64,000 nucleotides of DNA from Flavobacterium indicum GPTSA100-9 = DSM 17447 (lineage in GTDB: Bacteria > Bacteroidota > Bacteroidia > Flavobacteriales > Flavobacteriaceae), in assembly GCF_000455605.1 (NCBI RefSeq), contig NC_017025.1, forward strand, positions 2,108,001 through 2,172,000, read 5' to 3'. The notes beneath the pieces are model-generated. The model had not been told where the DNA came from, did not search any database, and saw nothing but the letters and a program-made list of their open reading frames with translations. This document shows, one piece after another, positions 53,346 through 61,368 of this stretch. How positions within the stretch are numbered: the stretch's first letter is position 1; each line of letters starts with the position of its first letter. The position numbers and the translations under genes were made by a program.

Positions 53346-53372
53346 AAAAAAATCCTCATTTGAGGATTTTTT
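53346..53372. terminator. Terminator of the ftsY-side unit, bidirectional
   Basis: AAAAATCCTC, ATTT, GAGGATTTTTT. On the minus strand it terminates the small gene at 53390-53599; on the plus strand it backs up the rny terminator. Confidence 0.8.
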
Positions 53373-53389
53373 GAGTTTACTATACTATT

Positions 53390-53599
53390 TTATTTTTTAG
53401 TTTTTGGTTTGGTTTTATTCTCTATTACTTTAATGATAACATAATAAATCAAAATAAAAGAAATTAAACGCAACCCCATAAATAGATTTTCACTCTTCAT
53501 GAAACGTAAAAACTCTAGATCAAAGGGGAAGGCTAAAAAAGCTGCTATAATACCTATTAATAACAACTTTGAATTGGTCATATTTTTAAAAAAATTCAT
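53390..53599 (-). CDS. Small two-helix membrane protein
   Basis: A 69-residue protein with two hydrophobic helices (KLLLIGIIAAFLAFPF and LRLISFILIYYVIIKVI) and a basic tail. It starts 8 bases after the ftsY stop and is followed by a terminator, so it is probably co-transcribed. No family recognised, but the tight position and normal codon pattern support it. Confidence 0.6.
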   Translation of the reverse strand: MNFFKNMTNSKLLLIGIIAAFLAFPFDLEFLRFMKSENLFMGLRLISFILIYYVIIKVIENKTKPKTKK

Positions 53600-53607
53600 T
53601 GTATCTA

Positions 53608-54588
53608 TTAATTAAAGAATGAATCTACGAATTCAATTTTATTAAACACTTGCAAATCATTAATCCCTTCACCTACTCCAATGTACTTCACTGGAATTTG
53701 AAATTGATCCGAAATACCAATCACCACACCACCTTTAGCTGTACCGTCTAATTTAGTAACTGCTAAACAAGTTACCTCAGTAGCTGCTGTAAATTGCTTG
53801 GCTTGTTCGAATGCATTTTGTCCGGTAGAACCATCTAAAACTAATAATACATCTGAAGGCGCATGTTCTACCACTTTTTGCATTACTTTTTTAACTTTAG
53901 ACAATTCATTCATTAAACCTACTTTATTGTGTAAACGACCTGCTGTATCAATAATAACTACATCTGCATTTTGAGCAACTGCTGATTGCAAAGTATCAAA
54001 TGCAACTGAAGCAGGATCACTTCCCATTTGCTGTTTTACGATAGGGACTCCTACTCGATCAGCCCAAATTTGCAATTGATCAATTGCTGCAGCCCTAAAT
54101 GTATCTGCCGCTCCCAATACAACCGAATAACCCGCGTTTTTAAATTGATTAGCCAATTTACCAATTGTGGTAGTCTTACCCACTCCATTTACCCCAACTA
54201 CCATAATCACATACGGCTTTTTATCTGTTGGAATTGAAAAAACAGAATCATTAGAAGTATTTGTTTCAGATAATAAACCTGCAATTTCTTCTCTTAGAAT
54301 TAAATTTAATTCCTCGGTGCCTAAATACTTATCTTGAGAAACTCTTTTTTCTATTCGCTCAATAATTTTTAAAGTTGTATTTACACCTACATCAGATGAT
54401 ATTAAAACTTCTTCTAGATTATCCAAAACTTCATCGTCAACTTTAGACTTACCAGCAACGGCTTTGGTTAATTTAGAAAAGAAACTCGACTTACTTTTCT
54501 CTAGACCTTTGTCTAAAGATTGTTTAGCCTCTTCAGTAAAATTAGAGTCTTTTCTTTCTGATGAAAATATCTTTTTAAAAAAATTCAT
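53608..54588 (-). CDS. ftsY: Signal recognition particle receptor FtsY
   Basis: SRP-family GTPase that docks ribosome-nascent-chain complexes at the membrane, 326 residues. G1 is VGVNGVGKTTTIGKLA; the DTFRAAAIDQL segment, G3 DTAGRLHN and G4 VTKLDGTAKGG follow; the N domain precedes. The variable N-terminal A domain is very short (about 40 residues), a trait of Bacteroidetes. It follows the rpmB-rpmG-DUF4295 cluster, although a terminator separates them. Confidence 0.95.
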   Translation of the reverse strand: MNFFKKIFSSERKDSNFTEEAKQSLDKGLEKSKSSFFSKLTKAVAGKSKVDDEVLDNLEEVLISSDVGVNTTLKIIERIEKRVSQDKYLGTEELNLILREEIAGLLSETNTSNDSVFSIPTDKKPYVIMVVGVNGVGKTTTIGKLANQFKNAGYSVVLGAADTFRAAAIDQLQIWADRVGVPIVKQQMGSDPASVAFDTLQSAVAQNADVVIIDTAGRLHNKVGLMNELSKVKKVMQKVVEHAPSDVLLVLDGSTGQNAFEQAKQFTAATEVTCLAVTKLDGTAKGGVVIGISDQFQIPVKYIGVGEGINDLQVFNKIEFVDSFFN

Positions 54589-54622
54589 TCCTTATTTTAT
54601 AATTTATCAAACAAAAATAAAA

Positions 54623-54657
54623 TAAAAAAAGCTACTTTCAAATGAAAATAGCTTTTT
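54623..54657 (-). terminator. Terminator between DUF4295 and ftsY
   Basis: AAAAAGCTA, mismatch, TTTCA around AA, TGAAA, mismatch, TAGCTTTTT. On the minus strand it is followed by seven T residues. It may be partial, letting some transcription reach ftsY. Confidence 0.65.
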
Positions 54658-54675
54658 AAATATCTTTAACTATGA

Positions 54676-54828
54676 TTATTTCTTTTTTAAGAACTCATCT
54701 ACTTCTTCTGGAGTCATAACTGATTCAACAAAAGTGTAAGCACCAGTCTTAGGAGACTTAACCATTTTGATAGCTTTAGTTAATCTTTTAGAAGCTGTCT
54801 GTAAAGTTGCTACGGTTTTCTTTGCCAT
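54676..54828 (-). CDS. DUF4295 family protein, 50 residues
   Basis: Read by hand from ATG 54828 to TAA 54676. The product begins MAKKTVATLQTASKRLTKAI and ends MTPEEVDEFLKKK. It is a short basic protein of the DUF4295 family found only in Bacteroidetes, usually beside rpmB and rpmG as here. The length and charge resemble a small ribosomal or ribosome-associated protein, but that is inferred from the neighbours. Confidence 0.88.
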   Translation of the reverse strand: MAKKTVATLQTASKRLTKAIKMVKSPKTGAYTFVESVMTPEEVDEFLKKK

Positions 54829-54868
54829 GACTTATAATGTTTTATTGAAATTTATAAAAAATTTCTAA

Positions 54869-55051
54869 TTATTTAATTTCTTTGTGAACAGTTACTCTTT
54901 TCAAGATAGGATTGAATTTTTTAATCTCCATTCTATCTGGTGTATTTTTTTTGTTTTTAGTAGTGATGTAACGAGAAGTTCCTGGCATACCAGAATCTTT
55001 GTGCTCAGTACACTCTAAAATAACCTGAATTCTATTACCTTTCTTTGCCAT
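54869..55051 (-). CDS. rpmG: 50S ribosomal protein L33
   Basis: A 60-residue ribosomal protein, [18 protein letters not shown] at the start and [20 protein letters not shown] at the end, as in the family. The four-cysteine zinc ribbon of some L33 forms is not complete: only one Cys is present, so this is the zinc-free version. In the rpmB-rpmG-DUF4295 cluster. Confidence 0.95.
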   Translation of the reverse strand: MAKKGNRIQVILECTEHKDSGMPGTSRYITTKNKKNTPDRMEIKKFNPILKRVTVHKEIK

Positions 55052-55083
55052 TTTTCTAAATATTTTATTAAATGATTACCAGA

Positions 55084-55320
55084 TTATTTTACAAATCCGT
55101 TTGCTTTTGCTTGTTTTAAAACAGCAGCAATACCATTTTTGTTAATAGTTTTTAAAGCAGCTGTAGAAATTTTCAATGTTACCCATCTATCTTCTTCAGC
55201 AATGTAAAAACGTTTTTTTACTAAATTAACAGAGAATTTTCTCTTTGTTTTGTTCATAGCATGAGAAACGTTGTTCCCAACCATTGCTCTTTTACCTGTA
55301 AGTTCACAAACTCTTGACAT
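55084..55320 (-). CDS. rpmB: 50S ribosomal protein L28
   Basis: A 78-residue protein with the family start MSRVCELTGKRAMVGNNVSH and a KRKFSVNLVKKRFYI strand. It contains only one Cys, so it is the zinc-free form. First gene of the ribosomal cluster. Confidence 0.95.
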   Translation of the reverse strand: MSRVCELTGKRAMVGNNVSHAMNKTKRKFSVNLVKKRFYIAEEDRWVTLKISTAALKTINKNGIAAVLKQAKANGFVK

Positions 55321-55399
55321 TATTACTAAACTTTATATCGTTATTCAAAATCAGGGTGCAAAGAAACGAATTTTTAAAATACAATGCAACTATTTTCTA

Positions 55400-56647
55400 T
55401 TAGTTTTTTAAAATTTCTTTATAAACCATCTCTAAAGCCTTTGTAACCGCCCTATCTATAACCTTTTCACGCGGTTGACCAAAGTTAAATTCTTCAACTA
55501 AAACCTCTTTTGGAGTAGCTAAAGCTATATAAACGGTTCCAATTTCAGCTACAGAATCACCTTTTGTTGGCCCAGCATTACCTGTAGTTGCTATGGCATA
55601 ATCTGAATTAAAAATTGTTTTGCTATTTAACGCCATTTCTTTAGCAACTTCTGCACTCACAACAGTAAACGCATCAATAGTTTCTTTTTTAACATGTAAA
55701 AGTTTGGTTTTCATTTCCGTTTCATAAGGGATTAAACCACCTTTAAAATAAGTTGATGCACCGGCCACAGAAGTTAACATTTCAGCAATTTTACCTCCCG
55801 TACAACTTTCTGCAGTTGCAAGAGTTACCATTTTTTCTTTTAGCTTTCTACCAACAACAACCTCAATGGTTTCTTCCTCATCATATCCAACAATAATATC
55901 ACCAATTAAGGGAATTAATAATTGAATTTGATCCTCAATAGTTTGTTTTAACAATTCTTCATTTTTGCCTCTTGCAGTCAATCGCAACCGAACTCTTCCA
56001 GGGCTTGGCAAGTAGGCTAATTTTATAAATTGAGGCAATTGATTCTCCCATTCTTCAATTTGCTCAGCTACCAAACTTTCACCTCTACCATAAGTTAAAA
56101 TGGTTTTATGAACAATATAAGGTCTTTCAAATTTTTGAACCAAGTATGGAATCACTTCATTATCAATTAGATATTTCATTTCATAAGGAACACCTGGTAA
56201 GGAGACAAAAATTGTTTCCTCATGTTCCATTAACATTCCAGGAGCAGTTCCCATCTTATTAAACAACACCTTACATTTAGAAGGAACCAATGCCTGATCT
56301 TTGTTTAATTGTGTAATAGGTCTTTTATAAAAACTTTCAATTAAATCTTTAACATGTGCTAAAACCTCCACATTTTCAACCAAATGATCCTCAAAATAGT
56401 CGCAAAATGTCTTTTTGGTAATGTCGTCTTTTGTTGGCCCTAAACCTCCTGTAACCAGCACAACGTCAAATTTATTTTGAACATATTTTAGAGTACTCAA
56501 TATGTGTTGTTTATCATCTGAAATAGACAACATTTCTTGTGTGGCAATTCCAATTTTATCTAACGCCTTTGCTATATATGACGAATTTGTATCTACGATT
56601 TGTCCAATTAAAATTTCATCCCCAATCGTAATAATAGCTGCTTTCAT
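55400..56647 (-). CDS. cinA: CinA family protein (NMN amidohydrolase-like)
   Basis: A 415-residue two-domain protein. The N-terminal MoeA-like domain (about 1-170) contains [18 protein letters not shown] and [11 protein letters not shown]; the C-terminal PncC domain (about 260-415) has [18 protein letters not shown] and [11 protein letters not shown]. The C-terminal part deamidates nicotinamide mononucleotide in characterised members and the N-terminal domain acts as an ADP-ribose pyrophosphatase in some. It is preceded by a terminator for the upstream unit. Confidence 0.92.
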   Translation of the reverse strand: MKAAIITIGDEILIGQIVDTNSSYIAKALDKIGIATQEMLSISDDKQHILSTLKYVQNKFDVVLVTGGLGPTKDDITKKTFCDYFEDHLVENVEVLAHVKDLIESFYKRPITQLNKDQALVPSKCKVLFNKMGTAPGMLMEHEETIFVSLPGVPYEMKYLIDNEVIPYLVQKFERPYIVHKTILTYGRGESLVAEQIEEWENQLPQFIKLAYLPSPGRVRLRLTARGKNEELLKQTIEDQIQLLIPLIGDIIVGYDEEETIEVVVGRKLKEKMVTLATAESCTGGKIAEMLTSVAGASTYFKGGLIPYETEMKTKLLHVKKETIDAFTVVSAEVAKEMALNSKTIFNSDYAIATTGNAGPTKGDSVAEIGTVYIALATPKEVLVEEFNFGQPREKVIDRAVTKALEMVYKEILKN

Positions 56648-56677
56648 TTCCTTTAATTATTAAGATGTAAAAATAAA

Positions 56678-56704
56678 AAAAATCACGCTTTCACGTGATT
56701 TTTT
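56678..56704 (-). terminator. Terminator after the Hpt gene
   Basis: AATCACG and CGTGATT arms around CTTTCA, with T runs on both sides. Confidence 0.75.
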
Positions 56705-56722
56705 AATATTTGTTTAACCGAA

Positions 56723-57070
56723 TTAATTCAATTTAAAATCTTTTTTAAGTTCTACTACCGCTGCATCAATTCGTTCTTTTAGCGATTTATACACCTCTTT
56801 TATTTCTTTTCGTTTGCCTTCTGCTTTTGTCCAATTCATAATTTCCATATTGTCATCATAAGCCAAATCCATGCCAAGTAAATCTAACGTTGGTTTTATT
56901 TTATGCGCAGCAGAATACGTTCTTGAATAATCTTTTAACTCGATACCCTCTTTAATTGATTTCAACTCAGCAGGAACTTCTTGTAAAAAAAGTGAAACTA
57001 TTTGCAATGCAAACTCGTTATCGTTTTCAGAAATTTCATATACCTTAGAAAGATTGTATTGTAGTGCCAT
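56723..57070 (-). CDS. Stand-alone histidine phosphotransfer (Hpt) protein
   Basis: A 115-residue four-helix bundle that passes phosphate between receiver domains. His56 in YSAAHKIKPTLDLLGM is the phospho-acceptor. There is no kinase or output domain. It starts one base after the FAH hydrolase stop, in the order exonuclease, hydrolase, Hpt. It is a candidate partner of the hybrid kinase at 7798-9987, but Flavobacteria have many hybrids. Confidence 0.88.
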   Translation of the reverse strand: MALQYNLSKVYEISENDNEFALQIVSLFLQEVPAELKSIKEGIELKDYSRTYSAAHKIKPTLDLLGMDLAYDDNMEIMNWTKAEGKRKEIKEVYKSLKERIDAAVVELKKDFKLN

Positions 57071-57071
57071 A

Positions 57072-57683
57072 TTATTTAATTTGAACTTTAAACATTGATG
57101 TTCCTTCCAAAAAACCTTCTAAAAAGTCATTTTCTTTTACTGCAGCCACGCCTTTTGGTGTACCCGTAAAAATAATATCTCCTGTTTTTAACGTAAAATA
57201 TTGAGAAACATAGGCGATAAGTTGATCAATATTCCACAACATTAAAGAAGTATTTCCTTGTTGAACAATTTGTCCATTATTACGTAATTCAAAATTAACA
57301 TTTTCTAGAGAAGTGAAATTTTTTTTCGGTAAAAAGCTACCAATAATCGCTGAATGGTCAAATGCCTTCGCTTTTTCCCATGGAAGACCTTTTTCCTTTA
57401 ACATAGTTTGCACATCTCGGGCCGTAAAATCAATCCCCAATCCTATTTCTTCATAATATTTATGGGCAAATTTTGGGTCGATATATTTTCCAACTTTACT
57501 AATTTTTACTAAAACCTCAACTTCATGATGCACATCTTTGGAAAATTCTGGAATATAAAAATCAGCATCTTTAGGCAATACTGCCGTATCTGGTTTCATA
57601 AAAATTACCGGTTCTGCAGGTCTTTCGTTATTTAATTCCGAAATATGGTCCGCATAATTTCGACCAATACAAATTATTTTCAT
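57072..57683 (-). CDS. Fumarylacetoacetate hydrolase (FAH) family protein
   Basis: A 203-residue metal-dependent hydrolase/decarboxylase. The start is IICIGRNYADHISEL; metal ligands are in DVHHEVEVLVKI (two Glu); AFDHSAI and FTGTPKGV are family motifs. It is the short FAHD1-like form that acts on acylpyruvates or oxaloacetate. ATG 57683 overlaps the upstream exonuclease stop (ATGA), so I reject the longer frame that would run into that gene. Confidence 0.9.
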   Translation of the reverse strand: MKIICIGRNYADHISELNNERPAEPVIFMKPDTAVLPKDADFYIPEFSKDVHHEVEVLVKISKVGKYIDPKFAHKYYEEIGLGIDFTARDVQTMLKEKGLPWEKAKAFDHSAIIGSFLPKKNFTSLENVNFELRNNGQIVQQGNTSLMLWNIDQLIAYVSQYFTLKTGDIIFTGTPKGVAAVKENDFLEGFLEGTSMFKVQIK

Positions 57684-58450
57684 TTTGTAGACAGTTTTCT
57701 TAGTTTTAATCCTGTTAACACTTTCTTGGTGTATAATGGAAAATCCGCATTTTGAATCCAACCATAATAACCTGGGTCTTTATCAAAGACATCATTAACC
57801 AATACATTTTTATACTTACCAAAGGTAAAAAACTCTTGCCCTTTATCGTTTAATGCAATAAATCCTGCGAAATCAACCGATTTTTTTCGAGTGGTAAATT
57901 CAGATAATGTTTTTATATCATTTTCCAATTCAGGATAACGATCCAATTGCGCTTTTAAAATTTCATAGGTCGCTAACGTATCGGCTTCTGCACTGTGGGC
58001 ATTTTCTAAAGATTGCCCGCAATAAAATTTATAGGCTGCTGACAAAGTTCTTTCTTCCATTTTATGAAAAATAGTTTGCACATCGACTGAAACTCTATTT
58101 TTCATATCAAAATCAACGTCAGCGCGTAATAATTCTTCAGCTAACAATGGAATATCAAAGCGATCTGAATTAAAACCAGCCAAATCAGAATCCTTTATCA
58201 TGTTAAAAACATGCGGTGCTAATTCCTTAAAAGTAGGTTCATTGGCAACTTTTTCATTTGTAATGCCATGCACCGCTGTAGATTGTGGTGGAATAGGAAT
58301 GGTAGGGTTTACCAACCATGTTTTACTTTCTTTATTTCCGTTAGGAAAAACTTTGAAAATTGAGATTTCAACGATTCTATCCTTTCCTACATCAATACCT
58401 GTTGTTTCTAAATCAAAGAAACAGATAGGTCTATTTAATTTTAATTCCAT
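57680..58450 (-). CDS. DnaQ-type 3'-5' exonuclease with exonuclease X-like C-terminus
   Basis: A 256-residue DEDD exonuclease. Exo I is CFFDLETTGIDVGKDRIVEI, Exo II GFNSDRFDIPLL, Exo III NAHSAEADTLATYEI (His before the Asp, so DEDDh type). The last 80 residues (FAGFIALNDKG and FTFGKYKNVLVNDVF) resemble the ExoX C-terminal region that binds DNA ends. It is the first gene of its unit; coupled to the FAH gene by a 4-base overlap. Confidence 0.88.
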   Translation of the reverse strand: MELKLNRPICFFDLETTGIDVGKDRIVEISIFKVFPNGNKESKTWLVNPTIPIPPQSTAVHGITNEKVANEPTFKELAPHVFNMIKDSDLAGFNSDRFDIPLLAEELLRADVDFDMKNRVSVDVQTIFHKMEERTLSAAYKFYCGQSLENAHSAEADTLATYEILKAQLDRYPELENDIKTLSEFTTRKKSVDFAGFIALNDKGQEFFTFGKYKNVLVNDVFDKDPGYYGWIQNADFPLYTKKVLTGLKLRKLSTK

Positions 58451-58518
58451 TTTACTTTAATTGGATTACAAATATAAGTTTTAGAAATTCATTTTCAAAT
58501 TGCTTTTTAAAATGAATT

Positions 58519-58630
58519 CTGCTATATTAGTTAGCAGCACTAATTTTGTATTATAGCCCTGATAGAGCCAAATGCCATGCATAGGCGAAAGCAGGTGATT
58601 TTTGGTTAGAAAGAGGAAATTGGTGCTACT
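58519..58630. ncRNA. Structured intergenic element, possible small RNA or repeat
   Basis: Long-range arms AGCAGCACTAATTT (58533-58546) and AAATTGGTGCTACT (58617-58630) pair over 14 positions with one wobble and one mismatch, on either strand. Inside, CCTG (58558-58561) pairs with CAGG (58592-58595), and GCC (58567-58569) with GGC (58584-58586), with purine-rich internal loops ATAGA and GAAAG. A competing hairpin CTGCTA (58519-58524)/TAGCAG (58532-58537) uses part of the left arm. The core resembles an interspersed element I recall from Flavobacterium intergenic regions. Strand and function are undecided. Confidence 0.45.
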
Positions 58631-58640
58631 AAAAAAAGAA

Positions 58641-58667
58641 AAATCCCGAAAAAATCGGGATTTTATA
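58641..58667 (-). terminator. Terminator after the E2 gene
   Basis: AAATCCCGA, loop AAAAA, TCGGGATTT with flanking T/A runs, 13 bases downstream of the E2 stop. Confidence 0.8.
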
Positions 58668-58679
58668 TTTCATTTTATT

Positions 58680-59990
58680 TTAAATTTCTCTATTGATGTC
58701 CCAAGACTCTAATAAATCTGCCACGCGTTTTACAAAACTACCTCCTAGTGCACCATCAACCACTCTATGATCATACGAGTGAGATAAGAACATTTTTTGA
58801 CGAATTCCAATGAAATCTCCTTCTGGAGTTTCAATAACCGCTGGTACTTTTCTGATAGCACCTAGGGCTAAAATACCTACTTGTGGTTGGTTAATAATTG
58901 GTGTTCCAAAAACAGACCCAAAAGTACCTACGTTAGTCACTGTATACGTTCCGCCTTGTGTATCGTCTGGTTTTAATTTACCCGCTTTAGCACGGTTTCC
59001 TAAATCATTAACCGCCTTCGCCATACCTACTAAATTCAATTGATCTGCATTTTTAATTACAGGTACAATTAAATTTCCGTTAGGTAATGCCGCAGCCATT
59101 CCTAAATTGATATTTTTCTTTTTAATAATGTACTCGCCTTCAACCGAAATATTCATTCCTGGGAATTCTTTCAATGCTTTTGCTACTGCTTCCATGAAGA
59201 TTGGTGTAAAAGTTAATTTTTCACCTTCTCTCTTTTCAAATGCATTTTTATTTTTATCTCTCCATTTTACAATATTGGTAACATCCACTTCAATGAAAGA
59301 TTGTACGTGAGCCGAAGTTTGTTTAGATTCCACCATGTATTTTGAAATCAACTTACGCATTCTGTCCATTTCAACAATCTCATCACCACCATTTACCGAA
59401 ACTGGTACTGCTTGTGTAGAAGAAGATGCCGCTACAGGTGCAGCTTTTGAAGCCTCAACTACTGGCGTTGCAGTAGCTACAGGTTGATTTCCTCTAGTTT
59501 TGATATAATTTAAGATATCTTCTTTATTCACTCTTCCGTCTTTTCCAGTTCCTGGAATTGCTTCTAATTCAGCCAATGAAATACCTTCTTCTTTAGCAAT
59601 ATTTTTAACTAAAGGAGAAAAGAATTTATCTGAACTTGAAAAATCTGCTGGAGTGGCTACTTCTTTAGCTGCCTCAACAGTTTTAACTACTTCTGCTACA
59701 GCAACCGGTGCTTCAGTTTTAGCCACTGGTGCAGCTTCTACTGCTCCGCCATCCGTTTCAATAATAGCAATGGTTTGTCCAACTTGAACAACATCATCAA
59801 CATTAAATAAAATTTCAACTAAAGTCCCAGCTACTTCAGAAGGTACTTCACTATCTACTTTATCTGTTGCGATTTCAAGGACAGCTTCGTCCATTTCAAT
59901 CGTATCCCCTACATTTTTTAACCAATTTGTAATAGTTGCTTCCGCAACACTTTCTCCCATTTTCGGAAGCTTTAATTCAAACTTTGCCAT
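58680..59990 (-). CDS. Dihydrolipoamide acyltransferase (E2), 2-oxoacid dehydrogenase
   Basis: A 436-residue E2. The lipoyl domain has its Lys in EIATDKVDSEVPSE (about residue 44); an Ala/Pro-rich linker follows (about 85-120); the E1/E3-binding domain is FFSPLVKNIAKEEGISLAEL then GTGKDGRVNKED (about 125-165); the catalytic domain ends SHSYDHRVVDGALGG, with the acyltransferase His and Asp. No E1 or E3 gene is adjacent, so branched-chain, pyruvate or oxoglutarate use cannot be set from the sequence, although the single lipoyl domain and linker fit BkdB/odhB-like enzymes. Confidence 0.9.
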   Translation of the reverse strand: MAKFELKLPKMGESVAEATITNWLKNVGDTIEMDEAVLEIATDKVDSEVPSEVAGTLVEILFNVDDVVQVGQTIAIIETDGGAVEAAPVAKTEAPVAVAEVVKTVEAAKEVATPADFSSSDKFFSPLVKNIAKEEGISLAELEAIPGTGKDGRVNKEDILNYIKTRGNQPVATATPVVEASKAAPVAASSSTQAVPVSVNGGDEIVEMDRMRKLISKYMVESKQTSAHVQSFIEVDVTNIVKWRDKNKNAFEKREGEKLTFTPIFMEAVAKALKEFPGMNISVEGEYIIKKKNINLGMAAALPNGNLIVPVIKNADQLNLVGMAKAVNDLGNRAKAGKLKPDDTQGGTYTVTNVGTFGSVFGTPIINQPQVGILALGAIRKVPAVIETPEGDFIGIRQKMFLSHSYDHRVVDGALGGSFVKRVADLLESWDINREI

Positions 59991-60070
59991 ATATTTAATG
60001 TAACGTTGTGTTCTTTAATATTGATTGCAAAAATAATAATTTTTATCTCTTTTTTTAAGAATATGATAAT

Positions 60071-61222
60071 TTATTTTAAAATTTTGACTTCCCCTCGATC
60101 ATTAGCATGATTACTCCCGATGCCATAATTAGAGTTCGCCAAATAATTTTTAAAGGTACATTTTTGATTTGCCTTTGATTGCATAAAACTAGTAATTTCT
60201 TTGAAACTAAAAGTACTTGTGTCAAAAATAACTTCTCTATTTTTTTTTGAATCGGAATCAAACAAATTAAAATCAGACAAATAAGTACATTTTTTTTCTT
60301 CTAATGCCTCAAATTTTAAATCGCTATTTTTAGTAAATACTACAAATTCATCGACTAAAACCACTCGATTTTGTTGTTGTGATTTCTTGAAAAAACTAAA
60401 AACAAAGCTTCCAAAACGCATTATGTAGTCAAAAAGGACTGATTTTTTAAAGTGTTTTCCATAAAAAAACTGCATGGCTTCTTGAAATCGTTTTCTGTAG
60501 GTCGCGTCCCTAACCGTACTCTCTCCTTTATAATGTATGACTGTCGTTTCTGCAAAATAATAATTCTTTTTACCCAACTGTTGCACCATATAACTCAAGT
60601 CAATATCATCAGAATACATAAAACAATTTTCGTCGAATCCTCCTACTTGTAGATACAAATCCCTTTTCATAAACATAAAAGCACCGACTAAAATAGCCAC
60701 TTCACCATTTTCATTTTCAGCGATATGTTGGGCATAATACTGATTAAACCATTTTAATCTTGGAAACAACTTATATAAACCAAAAATTTTTGTAAAAGCG
60801 ACCCAAGGTGTGGGCACTCCCCTTTTACATTCTGGAAGAAACTGGCCAGTTCCATCGATTAATTTGCAACCGATAATGCCTGTGTTAGATTCTGAAACAA
60901 GTTCAGAATGACAAAAATTAAAAAGTTTTTCAAAAGTATCTTCGGCAACCACCGTATCTGGGTTTAGAATACAGATATACTCTCCACTTGCATGGGCAAC
61001 ACCTATATTATTTCCCTTTGGGAAACCAACATTTTCAGAATTGCGAATGAGTTTAATTTCAGGAAATTTTTGTTTCATCATTTCGCAACTCTCGTCAGTA
61101 GAAGCATTATCTACAACAATAATTTCGCCCTCTATATGCTCCAATGCTTTTTGAACACTTAGCACACATTGTTCCAAAAAATAGCGAACATTATAATTAA
61201 GTATAATAACGGAGAGTTGCAT
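60071..61222 (-). CDS. Family 2 glycosyltransferase carrying an in-frame repeat insertion
   Basis: A 383-residue GT-A fold transferase. It has VIILNYNVRYFLEQCVLS, VVDNASTDES, ICILNPDTVV (DxD-like) and NCFMYSDDIDLSYM (acceptor ED motif). Residues 104-112 read CHSELVSES, encoded by the palindromic repeat at 60888-60912, between the nucleotide-sugar region and IGCKLIDG. A C-terminal tail (about 285-383) ends in GIGSNHANDRGEV, a conserved extension of flavobacterial homologues. The frame is intact, so it may still be active. Sugar and acceptor unknown. Confidence 0.88.
   Translation of the reverse strand: MQLSVIILNYNVRYFLEQCVLSVQKALEHIEGEIIVVDNASTDESCEMMKQKFPEIKLIRNSENVGFPKGNNIGVAHASGEYICILNPDTVVAEDTFEKLFNFCHSELVSESNTGIIGCKLIDGTGQFLPECKRGVPTPWVAFTKIFGLYKLFPRLKWFNQYYAQHIAENENGEVAILVGAFMFMKRDLYLQVGGFDENCFMYSDDIDLSYMVQQLGKKNYYFAETTVIHYKGESTVRDATYRKRFQEAMQFFYGKHFKKSVLFDYIMRFGSFVFSFFKKSQQQNRVVLVDEFVVFTKNSDLKFEALEEKKCTYLSDFNLFDSDSKKNREVIFDTSTFSFKEITSFMQSKANQKCTFKNYLANSNYGIGSNHANDRGEVKILK
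60888..60912. repeat. Palindromic repeat copy inside a glycosyltransferase gene
   Basis: GATTCTGAAACAAGTTCAGAATGAC. Arms ATTCTGAA (60889-60896) and TTCAGAAT (60902-60909) are perfect. On the coding strand it gives CHSELVSES, a peptide typical of such repeats translated in this frame. Confidence 0.75.
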
Positions 61223-61292
61223 AAGGACAATTTTCGATTAGCCAAGGAGCAAATATAATTTGAAAATTTCAAAATTTGAATATTAATAAATG

Positions 61293-61320
61293 TTGAAACC
61301 TATTTAAAATACTATTTTTG
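61293..61320 (+). promoter_or_regulatory. Promoter of the ABC-F gene
   Basis: TTG at 61293-61295, 17-base spacer, TATTTTTG at 61313-61320, then a leader of about 48 bases to the ATG at 61369. Confidence 0.5.
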
Positions 61321-61368
61321 CAAAACAATTGGCACAATGCCTCATTGTTTAATTGACAAATTGATTAA

